Assembly: GCA_005281725.1 (NCBI GenBank)
Contig: SSBO01000004.1
Coordinates: forward strand, 1,178,001 to 1,242,000
Length of the DNA stretch: 64,000 bases
Reading direction: 5' to 3'
From: Wuchereria bancrofti
Taxonomy: Eukaryota; Nematoda; Chromadorea; Rhabditida; Onchocercidae
The notes under the pieces: model-generated
What the model saw: only the letters and a program-made list of their open reading frames with translations
Told to the model about the DNA's origin: nothing
Database searches by the model: none
Part shown: piece by piece, positions 10,782 through 23,100 of the stretch
How the letters are laid out: every line of letters starts with the position of its first letter
Position numbering within the stretch: position 1 is the first letter of the stretch
Program-made: the position numbers and the translations under genes

Positions 10782-13166
10782 ATGGCTGAAAGTAGTGATG
10801 AACCGCTGCGAGCTACCTATACACCAGCTAGACCGCCCTGGATCGGTTACTGGAATAAACGCTGGGACCAACGTGACCAGTTCGTTCATCATGATTTTTT
10901 CGATTTGCTATTTACGTTTGAATTTTCAGGTCGTGAGACAATATGGCCTTTACAATGAACTAAAGCTTCTTTTTTCTAATTATTGTGTGTTCCTTCTCGA
11001 CATTTTCTTTTATTTAGAAATAAGTCACGTAAAGTATGGTGGACCGAATTAGGCTGGACAGATTCAGCAACGGAAAACGGCAAAATGTGTTTTGCAGGGC
11101 CACAGCTAAGGGAACATGATCCGGAATAGTTCGTTTTAAATTTAAGCTTGAAATTTCTTGTCCAGAAACATGTATTTATGATGCAAATTTAAGCAGAAAC
11201 ATTCTCCCTATTCTTGAAACTGTTATGCAGGAGAGCACTTTTCAGTTATGATCCTAAAGTGCCTGATGGAACTTCTCTTGCTGGTCCGATGGGTCTCGAT
11301 TCAACAAGATATCCTAATTTAACACGGAAAGGTGATCAGCCAGGAAATTATGAAGAATTTATGAATAAGGTAAGGTTATTAGGCATTATTAAAACAGTTA
11401 CCAGGAGATTCAAGATATTTTGAAATGAGCGCTAATTAGAGTGTCGGTGAGGGATTAGGGAAAAGGAAACGTTTCCAACAATGACATTATAATGTTTGCG
11501 CATGATATTACAGATATGGATCAAGTTATGAAAGGGGTAGTTGCATCTATGAACTTTTTCATCAGTGCATGTGTAACAACCCAGTACTCACTTTGAGTCT
11601 TTGTATGGTAAAAAAAAAATCAGTAACAGTCGCACTTACATGACAGACTAAATAAGCGTTTTTCGACTCCATGAGACTTAGATTGCGATGTCATTGATTT
11701 CCATCCTGTTCAATCCTTGTCATTTTAGCTGTACAAAAGTTCCACACAGTACAAGGATATCGCCGCAAAATATGAGTTAACTGAAGGACCATGGCCTCAT
11801 CACAAGGGTTTGAAAGTAATGCGCGCCAACAACAACTATCATGAATTTTTGGCAAGTTGTTAAATAACAAATACTGAATTTTGGTTCATATTCTTTTTTA
11901 TAATGCAAGTATATCAGCGCGTTGTAGGTGGATAGGTTGATAAAAAGGAGCCTATTATTCGATGTACTTTTTTTAAGACAATCACAGTAATTTTTTATGT
12001 GGAGGAAATTAATTTTGTATTTAGGCTAGGCATAAAACATCGTGGTGGATGCCGAAATTATTTCGATTCTTCAATTCTCCGCTTAACGAGGATCCCATCA
12101 TAAAGGGATTGGCTTGTGCACAATATACGGCTTTCCTTTGTAAGCATTGTTTTTGAACAGTCTCTAATGTCTGCAGATATTTTTGTAAAATTTTGTTATC
12201 TATATCTTGTATGAAAGACCGAATGAGTGAATAAACAGAATATTTTGCAAGAATACGCTGAAAGTGATTAGCTATGAATCGGATACAGTTTCGCCATCGT
12301 ACGATGAAAAGCTTAGAAAATGAAGTTAGACAGATTTCTTTTTTCAGTGATCCCCTACACTGGATTGCATATTCGAGGTCATAATGTACTTCCTGTGCCA
12401 GTTACTCCGCTGTCAATACTGAAGACATATTTTAAGCTTTTACCGACTCCAGGTTATTTTCCCTATTTTCTAAGAGCATTTTATTAACAGTGTTCAGTGT
12501 TTTGTTTAGTGTGAAGATGGTTGAAAGGAAAATTATTGTAATTCAATTTGTGGTTTATATTTTCAGCGTTGTGTCAGTATTGGGAACTGCACTAAATGAC
12601 TAGCCTATTCAAAGATTTACTTTTTAACTGCTTCCGTAATCTAGCTTAGTATATCTAAGCCGTTCAACGTTCTACTTTACGCTTCTATATCATCCTTTTG
12701 TAAGTTAATCAGGTTATCTTTAATTTTTGTATAAACGGTTGCATTTCAGCTACATTGGCTTTCACGTGGGGTGTAACACTGAGCGGTGCAGCAATGATAA
12801 GACACAAAGACGATTTCATGAACCACTTCTATGCATCTACTGCATCAGGGATCGTTTTTGCAACAATGAGTATGTAATTGAAATTTGTGTATCGGTGATT
12901 TTTATGAAAATGAAGGTTTCATGAAGTTTCTCTGGCTTCTTATCAGGATAATTCATTTGCTTTTAGGAGATAATTTCCTTGCTGGCTTTTCATTGGGTTT
13001 CATTGTATACATTACTGGGTTATGCTGGCAGTACATGAGAGTGTCAGAGTGGAGTTTGCAAAACAAGGTTATACACCGCAAATCTGGAAGTTTCTATGGT
13101 GGACCACTCGTATGGAAACTAAAATGGAAAGGTGGTGAAGAAGAAATACCGACCAAGAAATGGTGA
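10782..13166 (+). CDS. NDUFA11-like (Tim17/22-fold) complex I subunit with long N-terminal extension
   Basis: Probable accessory subunit of respiratory complex I in the mitochondrial inner membrane. Exons: 10782-10883, 10930 to about 10964, 11018-11086, 11246-11369, 11729-11851, 12025-12139, 12348-12452, 12750-12869 and 12967-13166. From exon 3 to the stop every junction phase agrees. The C-terminal part has Gly/Ala-rich membrane segments (TLAFTWGVTLSGAAM, NFLAGFSLGFIVYITG). The stretch KDDFMNHFYASTASG resembles PDDPLNYFLGGCAGG of human NDUFA11. Upstream are about 200 further residues with WWTELGW, VPDGTSLAGPMG and ELTEGPWPHHKG, so the protein is more than twice the usual 140 residues. Exon 5 ends in TTG followed by GCAAGT, a consensus GC donor, and the alternative GT donor removes conserved-looking residues. 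The 3' end of exon 2 is unresolved. The NDUFA11 assignment rests on the C-terminal half only. Confidence 0.72.
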
Positions 13167-14912
13167 ACACTTGATGTAGAAAAAAAACTGATCCTAATGG
13201 TTTTGGTGTTATTCTTTAGGGAATTAGTGTAAATTTTTTTTATATTTTATAAATGCTTGTAATATATACTGTTATATGCATAGTATGAAGTTCCTTTAAA
13301 AAAATGGTTCTATGCAAGTAAAATGTCTAATATGATTACTAATTTTTGAGCTGCAAGTAATTTTTATCTCTGCAGCCACTAACTTATAAATTTGCCACTC
13401 AGAATTTAGATTTTCTTGAGATTCGTTCAGCAGTTTAGTACTGAATTAGATATTATAAATTGTTTACCTGAAGTGCAAAAGAAAATGACATTTGATGTAG
13501 TAGCTATAAAGGTATTATTAATATTAATGGTCACTAGGGTGTATCCAGATTCTCATCGTTTTGCCTCTCGTGCAACAACTTGTGCTGCTTACTAAGTTCC
13601 TATGTTTTAAACATATCCAGGCATGACGTGTCAACAACAGCTGGATTTGAACTGACATGCATATCCTACTATTATATGTTCCTAACACGATGTTGAGCTG
13701 ATAGCTACCGAATAATTACTGCAGCGTGCAGTTTGCGAGAACATTTGTTCTCGTAGATGGTCATATTAAACAAAAAATTGTAGTGTAGTCAACGATAAGG
13801 AGAATGTAATGTTTACGTCGTAAATTACAGAGCAAGAGTTGTACACTGCATTTTTTGTTATGTATTTTTTTCTCGTTACAGAAGTTGTAGAAAAGAGAAT
13901 GACTTCTTTGTTGGAATGTGAAGTATTATGGAGATATTTTAATGAAATCTACTTAACAAGAAATGTAATCAGTAGTTGGGGCAAGAAAACGTTGCCTATA
14001 GCGACCATTTTGACGTCCATGAGGAAAAAGAAAAAACTCAGGACGCAACTGTTATCCTGTCCTTAAAGCAGTGCTAACTCATGTGTCTGTTGATGTGTAT
14101 GTGAGTGCCCATGTCATCATGATTTTGCTTCCGAGAAAGGAACAAATTATTTGTTGGGATGGATTAATTTTGGTGTTGCTGTTCTCGAGACTTCGTTACG
14201 CAGAAGCATTTACTACAGTGGACTGCATGCATCGTTATAATGTCTCAGGTGGTTGTAACTATGGTATTGTAAGCTGTTCGCTATAATATTTGGTCTCTTT
14301 AGTTACTTTTCATACGAGGAAAAAATCTTCCTCCTTCTTAAGTTTCACTAGTTTCATCTTTTATGGGCTCTTTCTGTTAGGTGTCTTACCTATTCGTGTA
14401 AGACTTTCTGGAGAAATTCCTACTAGTTTTGCGCTTAAAGTACAGTCATCAAGGAAAATAAGATGTGATACTTCTGGGCATTTAAAGAAAGTTTCCTCGA
14501 ATTCAAAAGATATTTCGAGGAAATGAAAATCATAATATATTTTGGATTAATTTGATTTAAGATTTGTCATCAAATGATCTTTCGGATAAATTGGAAGATT
14601 GCATTTATTATTTCTTGGTTGGTCGTGCAAAAGCAAAATATGGAGATATCCGCTTGTTAGTTATGCTCATTTTTCTTGATAACTCATATTTGAGGAGACA
14701 AGAAAAAGGGAATGGTCATATAAATGCAAATAACACAAGAAGAAATTCTAGTTGGATCCGAAATATAAGAGAGGAATGAATGAGATGAGTTAATCGTGTT
14801 TCCCTAAGGTACCTTTGCATAAATCCCAATCCTGTGATGCAAATTTGATATAAACATTTGATACAAGCTTTAACTTCCTACTAAGTCATGTTTGCTCAGA
14901 ATTTGTGTGCAG
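13167..14912. other. Intergenic, may hide 5' exons of the channel gene
   Basis: Contains an 18-bp palindrome (13736-13753). Several open frames lie at plus 13839-14066, 14071-14286, 14290-14526 and 14564-14779. One from 14118 has a signal-peptide-like core (LILVLLFSRLRYAEA), as expected for the missing N-terminus of the following channel. I could not find a donor there that joins the first firm exon in phase, so none is called. Confidence 0.4.
13736..13753. promoter_or_regulatory. 18-bp palindrome CGAGAACA-TT-TGTTCTCG
   Basis: Two exact 8-bp arms around a 2-base centre. The GAACA/TGTTC half-sites resemble steroid-receptor-type elements, but the spacing is 2 rather than 3. Read another way it is a GAA/TTC heat-shock-like arrangement. 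It is located between the complex I and channel genes. Confidence 0.4.
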
Positions 14913-17662
14913 CTCACTTTACAGGCTATATCTGGAAGAACCCACACCAAAAGATGACATATTTACAATTATAATCAGTCATGTAGCTGTGAGACGTGTG
15001 GAACTGGTTAGTGCAGTTTTGATTTATTGATTATCACCAATTTTTTTTTTATTTCCACTTTTTTTATTTCAGACACAAAAACTCTCATCTCAGTTTATTA
15101 TTTACGGTGATCTATATGTGGTTAGTTTTCTCACTTTTAATGTTTAAGGAATTCTATAGGATTTATTTAGCGTCCTTGACCTGCGCGCAACCTCTGATGC
15201 TCCCACTTTTTAAAATTTCCACAGCTTACCTATTCTTACTTTTATGTAAAGTTTTTCTGCGTAATGTGGATTGTAAATTGATGAATCCACTGAACTTAGT
15301 CATGGGAAGACGAGCGTTTGAAATGGGATAAAAAGGAATGGCAACTGGATGAGTATACATTACACGATGCTCATCACATATGGAAACCTACAATTAACGA
15401 TGAATATTATTTGGGGTTATGAATTTAGCTTGTTAATATAAAGTATGACTTAAATATTGTTTTCAAACATTACCAAAAGTAAGTTTCATTAGATAATGCT
15501 TATTGTTAGAAGTGTTTTAGTTATAAATGTAGAATTTGCTTAATTGACAGGAATTGGTTCTTGTTTTTCTGAATTATACAAATAGTAATGGTTAGATAAC
15601 AAAAACTGATTCTTGTTTATTCAACTTGTAGATGTAATAATGGTTTTTTTTTTTTTTAAATTTTTTTAATTACTGGGAATCAACTGAAATAAAGTTTTGT
15701 TTCAAGACAGTGCAGCACAGTTCAAGGTTGTTACACAACAGTACAAGAAATTGATATATTCTCAAGTGGAAAAGTCGTGGCACTCTATTCGTTTCGTTAT
15801 CCAGCATTTTGTAATGTTAACTATTACAGGTTAATACTTTCCTTTAGATAGAATAATTATTTCACTATCTGTCTTGAAATAATTTCTTAATGTGTGGGAT
15901 GATTGATTATTTTCTATATTATAATGTCAGCATTATTTTAATTGTCCAAACAGATCCGTTGTTAAATTATTACTTACCCAACAGATTAATTAGTTTCCCA
16001 TTTCATCTTTTTCTTCTATAACTGATTTTATAATTCTTCTTTTTTGATATAGAATTGGTTTTAGATATCCAGAGGAAGAAAATGATTGCTGCTTGTTCTT
16101 TTCACTTGGTGATCTTAATCGAAAACTGCATTTTGAATTGAAAGCTGAGAGTAAAGCAACCTTATCACAAGTCGTGAAAATGGAGAAGGTGGCGAACGGA
16201 CTAATAAATCCCACCGATGAACATTCTGCATGGATGTTGGAGGTTGTATTTTATTCTTTTATGTAGTTCTTTTTTTGTAATATTCAAATTCGAATTTTCT
16301 TTTAATAAAGGGAGATAGAAATTCTGAAATTAATCAGACAGTTTTAAGCATAAATAGTTTACTTTTAATATCTTCAATTGTAATTTTTTTCAGTTGTTTC
16401 AACTGAAAATATTCATTCTTGGTACTTCATACTAATCAGTTAATCGTTGTAGCATCGCACTGTAGCGATAACTAAAATGAGTGGTTCGAATTTCGAACTT
16501 CTTCATGTTTGCATCCATGCTCGAAAGCAAATGTCAACCTTACGCATTGCTTTGCGTCTCCCAGTCTCCATTACAACGATGCTTATGCTTGTTTCACCCC
16601 TTTTCGGACATCTAACCACTCAGATTTACGTTAAACTCTTCGCTTTCTCGCTGCAAACTGTGTCTTTTATTTTCCTTTGTTCCATCTCACCGGAAAATGG
16701 TTTTGGAAAAACAAAACCGAAAATTTGCAAGTTTTTAGTTTTAATGTCAACTTAATAATAAATGATATTGCTAACAAAGACTATTTTTATTAAATGAAAC
16801 AAAAGTTGTATCGTGATTCAATTATGAAATTTAAACCGAGCTAGTTATTAACTCGCAAACATCATTGCTGAATTCAGTTAATAGTGTTGTTCCTCCCAAA
16901 TGTGTGATAAAATGATTAATTTGAACAAAATTTCATAAAAAACCTAATTTTTTAAAGAAATGAATAAAGGTTTTTCAATGTGAGATCCTAAGTTTTAGCC
17001 TGTGGCGAGATAACTAATTAGTATTGTTCATTCCAGACACGTTCTTTGAAACGGTTGTTGTTTTAACAGTGATCAGCATAATGGTTAATTTGATTGCAAT
17101 AGCGTTGAGTAGAGTCAGGCGTACTATACCTCCACGACATAATTTTTATCTGGCATCCAAGGTGATCAATCATCTCATTTGCTGTATCGGTTAGTTTTCT
17201 ATCTCTTGATTAAAAGTGAAAAATAGGACTAATTTTTAAAGGAAGAGATTTTACGGAATTACTTTGATAAGCACGAGTTTTTATAAGAAACAAGTTTCCT
17301 TTAAATATGCTGTTCCTCTCACAATTTAGCTACAAAGTGTTTATGTTGTGAAAATTTTCGAGTGAATTAGATTTAAAATAGATAAGATAAAGTCAAAATT
17401 TTGAAGGAATCACAATATAGTTAGAAAAGATTTAAATCTATAGATAATATATTTTTATAATAACTAAGATAATATATTTTTAGAACCGGATCCAACTGCT
17501 AGCTACTTCCGACATTTGGACGATTGTACCCAAACAAATTTTGAAAATTCTCAGCCAGATTATACAACCGAATGGCGACACATTTATATTGCTTCTAATA
17601 ATCTTTTCTCAGCATTCGCTTTGATTGCTTTCATTATTGTTGCTGTTTTCGAAATTTTATAA
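14913..17662 (+). CDS. Divergent Cys-loop ligand-gated ion channel subunit (5' end unresolved)
   Basis: Subunit of a pentameric ligand-gated channel in the plasma membrane. Firm exons: 14913 or 14925 to 15006, 15073-15120, 15300-15415, about 15704-15829, 16065-16242, 16453-16699, 17037-17189 and 17484-17662. Phases agree except around 15415/15704. The extracellular domain has the hallmark W-x-D-x-RL-x-W (WEDERLKW) and IWKP. The Cys loop begins at CNVNYYR and ends YPEEENDC; with the acceptor at 16064 the two Cys are exactly 13 residues apart, as in the family. Four hydrophobic segments follow: after LRIALRLP, HLTTQ...FIFL, TVVVLTVISIMVNLIAI, and a C-terminal LFSAFALIAFIIVAVFEIL. No vicinal Cys pair lies before M1, so it is not an ACh alpha-type subunit. 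The M3-M4 loop is short. Signal peptide and first strands are missing from the model. Ligand and ion selectivity are unknown. Confidence 0.85.
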
Positions 17663-17756
17663 TTCCTACCTTCTTGTAAAAAATTTGGAAAAAAAAAACT
17701 TCCTTTATCGCGTCCATTGGATATATGAGTTAGAAACTTAAGAATGCATGAATTGA

Positions 17757-17762
17757 AATAAA
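17757..17762 (+). promoter_or_regulatory. AATAAA polyadenylation signal of the channel gene
   Basis: A canonical AATAAA lies 95 bases after the channel stop codon, a position that fits 3'-end formation. Confidence 0.5.
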
Positions 17763-18179
17763 GTAACAAAAAAGAGGTGTAGTGTACATATTATTGGTAT
17801 TATTGAAATTCTTTGTCTTAGAGATAATCTAAACTATGTATTTCTCGATAGCTATTTTTGGTGTTGATTCTTCTGTATCATCGTGAAAGAGATTTCACTC
17901 ATTATTTAGCTGATAGACATAATCGATTTGTGGTTTTATAGCTTTCAATATTTGCCCTTCATAAATGCTGTACTTCTATTCATGTCTGCTAAAACACTTA
18001 TTGTTCATTTACCCATAAATTGTTAGTAATATATTTATAAATGTTTTACTTATTCTGTTTATGGAGCAGAAGTTTTATGTTTTATGTATAGGACTCATAA
18101 ACTTTCGATAATTTAAAATTAATTGAAAAAGCTTAAAGGGTATAACAAACAGTGAAAGGTATTCTGTTGAACATTTGCA

Positions 18180-18422
18180 ATGTGGGAATTTGGCTCGAGT
18201 CAATTAATATTTATGAGATTCTTCCAATGCATAGTTCAGTGCATCACTTTCAATTTGTCAAGCAATTCAAGTTTTGAAACTTCTAAAGTCTACGAAGACA
18301 GGGTTGAAGAAATATTTGAATTATTACGAAGAAGTATGAAATGTCATGAAGTATGTGAAAAACAGAGTAAATTCAGTGAAGAAGAAGAGAGTTCTATGTT
18401 TCAAAGCTTTTTATATGCATAA
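18180..18422 (+). CDS. Doubtful small ORF
   Basis: An 80-codon frame with a hydrophobic N-terminus (LIFMRFFQCIVQCITF), then an NLSSNSS stretch and a charged, Cys-containing tail (EEIFELLRRSMKCHEVCEK). It could be a short secreted peptide. There is no splice context, polyadenylation signal or known family, and it ends against a microsatellite. Confidence 0.17.
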   Translation: MWEFGSSQLIFMRFFQCIVQCITFNLSSNSSFETSKVYEDRVEEIFELLRRSMKCHEVCEKQSKFSEEEESSMFQSFLYA

Positions 18423-18439
18423 CGATCAAGAAAAAGTAG

Positions 18440-18545
18440 TGATAATAAGTAATAATAATTAATAAAAATAATAGTAATAATAACAATAATAAAATAATAA
18501 TAATGTTAATAATAATAATAAATAGTAATAAAAGGATAACAACAG
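18440..18545. repeat. AAT/ATT trinucleotide-rich microsatellite
   Basis: An interrupted run of AAT/TAA units over roughly 100 bases, with occasional AAC and AGT variants. It is simple low-complexity DNA and probably length-polymorphic. Confidence 0.75.
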
Positions 18546-20175
18546 CAATAAGAGCTACACTATTACTATTGCTGCTAAAAAAAACATTTATATAGTTAAT
18601 ATTTTTTAACAAATATTTATCAGTTAATGAAAGTTTAAATATTAATTACAAATAAGAACCAAGAAAAAATAATGTTTAAATTATATTTGATAAAATTAAA
18701 CTAAACAAAAAATTGTTTATGACAAACTTTTAATTGTGATAATTACTTTGAAAAATTATTTCATATATTATCGGATATGACTTGTAGAAATATATTCCTC
18801 TTATTGTTATCGCATATTTGACATATTTATTAACTTTATATTGCTTTATATTTAACGTAGATAAGTCTGATTCAATATACATACAAAATTTTCTCTTTCC
18901 TTACTTTATGCTAATATTTGGTTTATCAATTTCAATAATTTTGATATAATTAATAGTTTGAATCATATGCTCGTGCTATTATTGAAGGATGTCATAAAAC
19001 GACAAAAACTCTCGTTAATTAAAGAAGATAACAATAGTAATCAGATGGAAATGCGGAAAACGAACAAAGGAAAGGAGAGACAGAATCAACCGGTTAACTT
19101 TATTAGTGTAGCTCTATCATCTACCGGTGGTGCTAATAAAACGGTGTAGATGAAATCGTAAACCTGGTCGAGGAAATTCGCATTTATTTCTCTAAAGTGT
19201 CAATAATTTGAGCGTTAAGTTTTCTTCACCGAACTGACTTCAAGATTTAGTGGCGGAATGTTCCAGAGGGATTTCAGTGATAAATAGATAATAAAAAATA
19301 AAAATTCAAAGAGATGAAAGACAGCTTTCCGCTATTAATGAGCCATTTATCTATTTTATTTTTTGCTTATCAGTCCATTTTTTACGGTTAAACTATTTAT
19401 ATATGGAGGATTTCAAATTTCAATTTAAACTTCGAGTATTATTCTATCACAAAAATAGTTTCTTCGTCCGGAAGTTTTATTTGCTATTATCATTCCTAGT
19501 AGCGAGTGGTTGTATGCAGGATTGTCTTTTTTAGGTATCTTGATTATAAACCATTTTCGAAGTAAATTGTGAAAGGGACTGTCTTAAAGTGTCTTTTGCA
19601 CATACTTTTAATCAAGCAAAATTTTTGAAAAGTCAATTTTACAGCGGTATTGTACTGTGATTGTATCAGTGCACCAATCGTTTATTATGTCGATAAAATC
19701 TTTCATAATAAATGACATAGGAAATCTCGTTGAATAAAAAGTCATCTTTTTGCTAATGACTTATGCCATTAGTTCGAATAGCGAATCTAGATTTAAATTT
19801 CAATTACTACACTTCACTCAAAACACTTACTCTTTGCTCAAACATTTACCTATCATCAACGTTCAATATGTTACATTATTATATTAGAACTTAATATCTT
19901 GAAGTTCTGAAAAGTAAAAATACAGTGAAAAGTAAAAAAGAAATACTTTAATTGTTATTGTTAGTGAGTTGTTAACCGTTACTGAAATCTTGAATATTGC
20001 TATTTTCAAGTACCTTTGAAGGTTTACTGAAATAATATCCGCTTCAGTTATAATCAAATAACTAATTTCAAAAGTTTTGAAAAGCAGTGATGATTTGAAA
20101 TAAGTTCATTATCCGGTTCTCATATAATTAAAATTTGTCAAGCATTTTAGTGACATCACAATTAAACTAAACGCG

Positions 20176-23100
20176 ATGGATGTAGAAGGACTGAATATGC
20201 ATGTTTGGGCACCTGATGATAAAGACGGATTCGTTTTATGCAAAATTGTTGACATCGGTTGTGAATGGGTAACATTACAACGACTGCATCAAACGGAAAC
20301 AGAAACGGTGTGGACATTACTTAGAGCTGGAAAAAGCTGTAACTTGAATAAATTAACTGTGTTATTTCTAGAGATAAACAAAATCAACTTAAATTAAATT
20401 ATTTACTTTAGTTCCAAGCTTTTTACGACAATATTTTCCCTGCCGGAGAAGATATCAGTCGAGATGTCGATGATAACTGTAAACATTTTATCATTAAAAC
20501 CAAAAATTCTTCTTCTAAATTAGAACAATGTCCGACATAGCATTCACTTCCTACAAAATTTTCTAATACGGAATATACGTTCTGTGCGGTGATTAAGCAA
20601 AATAAGGCCGTGAACTTGTAAAAAAAATGAGGAAATAAAATCTGCACGTTTCAGGTTCATTGATTTACCTAAACGATGGTTCTCTTCTGAATAACTGTCG
20701 TTTGCGCTATAATCGCAAACAATTTTACGTAAATTTTTACTTGTCACTAAATTCTGTCCTTAATCCTCGAAATCCTTTGAAACTGCAAAATATTGCTTTC
20801 TGTTTACTAAGATGCTGAATAATCCAAGTAAAAAATTTAAGACTTTTCTCTTATGTTAGTTATCTAGGCATATTATCCAGAATGGGTAGGCAGTAATTTT
20901 GACAAATATAAGGCAAATATAAAAATTCTACCACTAAGGATATGATTTAATTATTATTGTAAAATAAAGGTGTCATTTCATTCATCAATTTTTTAGCAGT
21001 AACGATGACGTTTTATAGACTTACGTGGCTAATATACTCATTGCGATCAATCCGTACGAGCAAATTTCTTCTTTATACGATATCGAAATGGTGCACAAAT
21101 ACAAAGGGAAGTCGTTAGGAACTTTACCTCCGCATATATTTGCCGTTGGTAATTATTGAATGATATGCAAATCAAAGCCAGGGATTCAGTAATAGAGAAC
21201 AAATAGAATTTCAAATTGACGGATTTCAAATGAATGATTGGGATTGAGAAAGACTTGAAAGAGAATGTTTCTGAATGTAGCCACATGCGAATGTAATTAT
21301 TTTAAGCTGATAAAGCTTATCGTGACATGATGAGTAATCATGAATCACAATCGGTCATAATATCGGGAGAATCTGGAGCAGGTAAAACTGAATCTCAAAA
21401 GCATATAATCCGATTTTTATGCGAATCTTGGGGCCATCTCGTAGGGACAATTGAGCAACGCATTTTAGAAAGTAAGTATTTAAAGTAAGATTTTAATCAG
21501 TTAATTGCATGAATACAGCGATTTTTGCCTAAAAACCAGAAAAAGAGTATTAGTTGATGCCTTTATGCAATATACAGAAGTGATCAGCAAATATTTAATG
21601 AAATATGCTTTGATAGCAGAGTTAAACAGTATTTTACATAACTCGTCAGTTCAATTATCACTCAACGAAGCATTTATAATCATTTAATTATTCACTCGGC
21701 AAAAAAAATTGTTGGGATTTTTTCTCATATTCAGAAAATTTTTATTATTTAAATTTCATTTCTTTGTTGGCATAGAACTTAAAAAGAAAAAGAAAATAAA
21801 CACTTTTAATCAACTCAATCTTCAAAATTGTTTGGTTTACAATGAATCAAAACAATATTCAATTACAATACCATCACATCTATTTAAGTTACCAGATTTT
21901 AGATTCTTCAAGTAGTATTGAATGTTCCTGTAATTAATTATTTAAAATTTAGTAAGTACGATTTTGGAATCATTTGGAAATGCAAAAACAGCATGCAACA
22001 ATAACAGCAGTCGGTTCGGCAAATTTGTTGAAATACATTTCAATGAAAAGGTTAGATAGCAGTTTTCGTGTTGCAGAAATTCATATGTGAGAATTCAGTT
22101 ATTTACTATTAGTGAATAAGTGGATAATGGATTTATTTACTGAATTTTTTAAAGAGTGGAGCTGAAAACAGAGTACTAGAAAGTTTCGAAATTGTGAAAA
22201 CTTTTGCATAAAACAGTTTTAAAAAATATATAGGAAGTGCTGAATTCAGCAGATTCTGGATGACATGTCTGGATCAAAGAGCGCTCAGCATTTCAGAAAT
22301 ATTCGATTCAGTATTTTAAAACATTCAAAATTAAGCAATTTGGGGTAGCAGTAAAAGTTTTGGCATTACATAGTAAACTGATGAGGCAATCTTGAATAAA
22401 CTTTCGTATTTATTTGAATTCAGTTCTATAGTTCATATTTCGCTTAAATTGGTGAGGGAAAAACTTCTGCGCTTTTCATACAACATTTAGAATATGTATT
22501 TTTGATAAATTATACTGTAACTAAACTCTTTTTAGGGCATTATTGTGGGTGGCTTTGTTTCGCACTACTTATTAGAACGTTCACGCCTTTGTGGGCAAAA
22601 TGTATGCGAAAGGAATTATCATATATTTTATCAGTTGATTGCTGGTGCTGATGATCAAATGGCAAATAAATTGAAATTAAATAAATTGGAAATTTTCGAT
22701 GTTAGTTCATTTCATTCACTTTCATTTAAAACTGATCTTTTCGAATTTTCAATCTATCTGCATATTTTAACAAAGTCTGTTGTTTTAGTATCTTAATAAA
22801 GGATGTATGCAATTCTTTTTGAACAAAGAAAGTTCGAGTAAAGTAATACCAGGAAGAAAAAAGTATGATTTGGTAAGGATGACAATTTATTTTATTGTGT
22901 TCATTTCTCACTTCATCTTCATTTAAATCATTAACAATTTATGTGACTGTTCAATTCATAATTAAAAATTCTAAAACTAATTTTAGATCATTTCTGAAAG
23001 AGATTTATTTGTCCAATAATCGATTTCGAAACAAGAATGGATTTTTCATTTTTAAAAATGACATTTGAGGATGACATGCGAGACGATTTGATTGACGATT

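Larger units (their letters stand above)
17763..20175. other. Intergenic, very AT-rich, with ATT microsatellite
   Basis: No gene is firmly supported across 2.4 kb. It holds a small candidate frame (18180-18422), the AAT-rich repeat (about 18440-18545) and another short frame (18958-19149) without family resemblance. The last few hundred bases are presumably the myosin VI promoter. Confidence 0.4.

Noticed and set aside
14564..14779. Frame considered as an N-terminal exon of the channel gene
   Set aside because: The peptide shows no channel ectodomain features, and no donor joins it in phase to the first firm exon.
18394..18612. Minus-strand frame with long Ile/Leu runs
   Set aside because: It is simply the translation of the AAT/ATT microsatellite.
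20423..20747. Overlapping minus-strand frames within the myosin VI gene
   Set aside because: They are shadows of the exons encoding the family-conserved N-terminal motor sequence on the plus strand.
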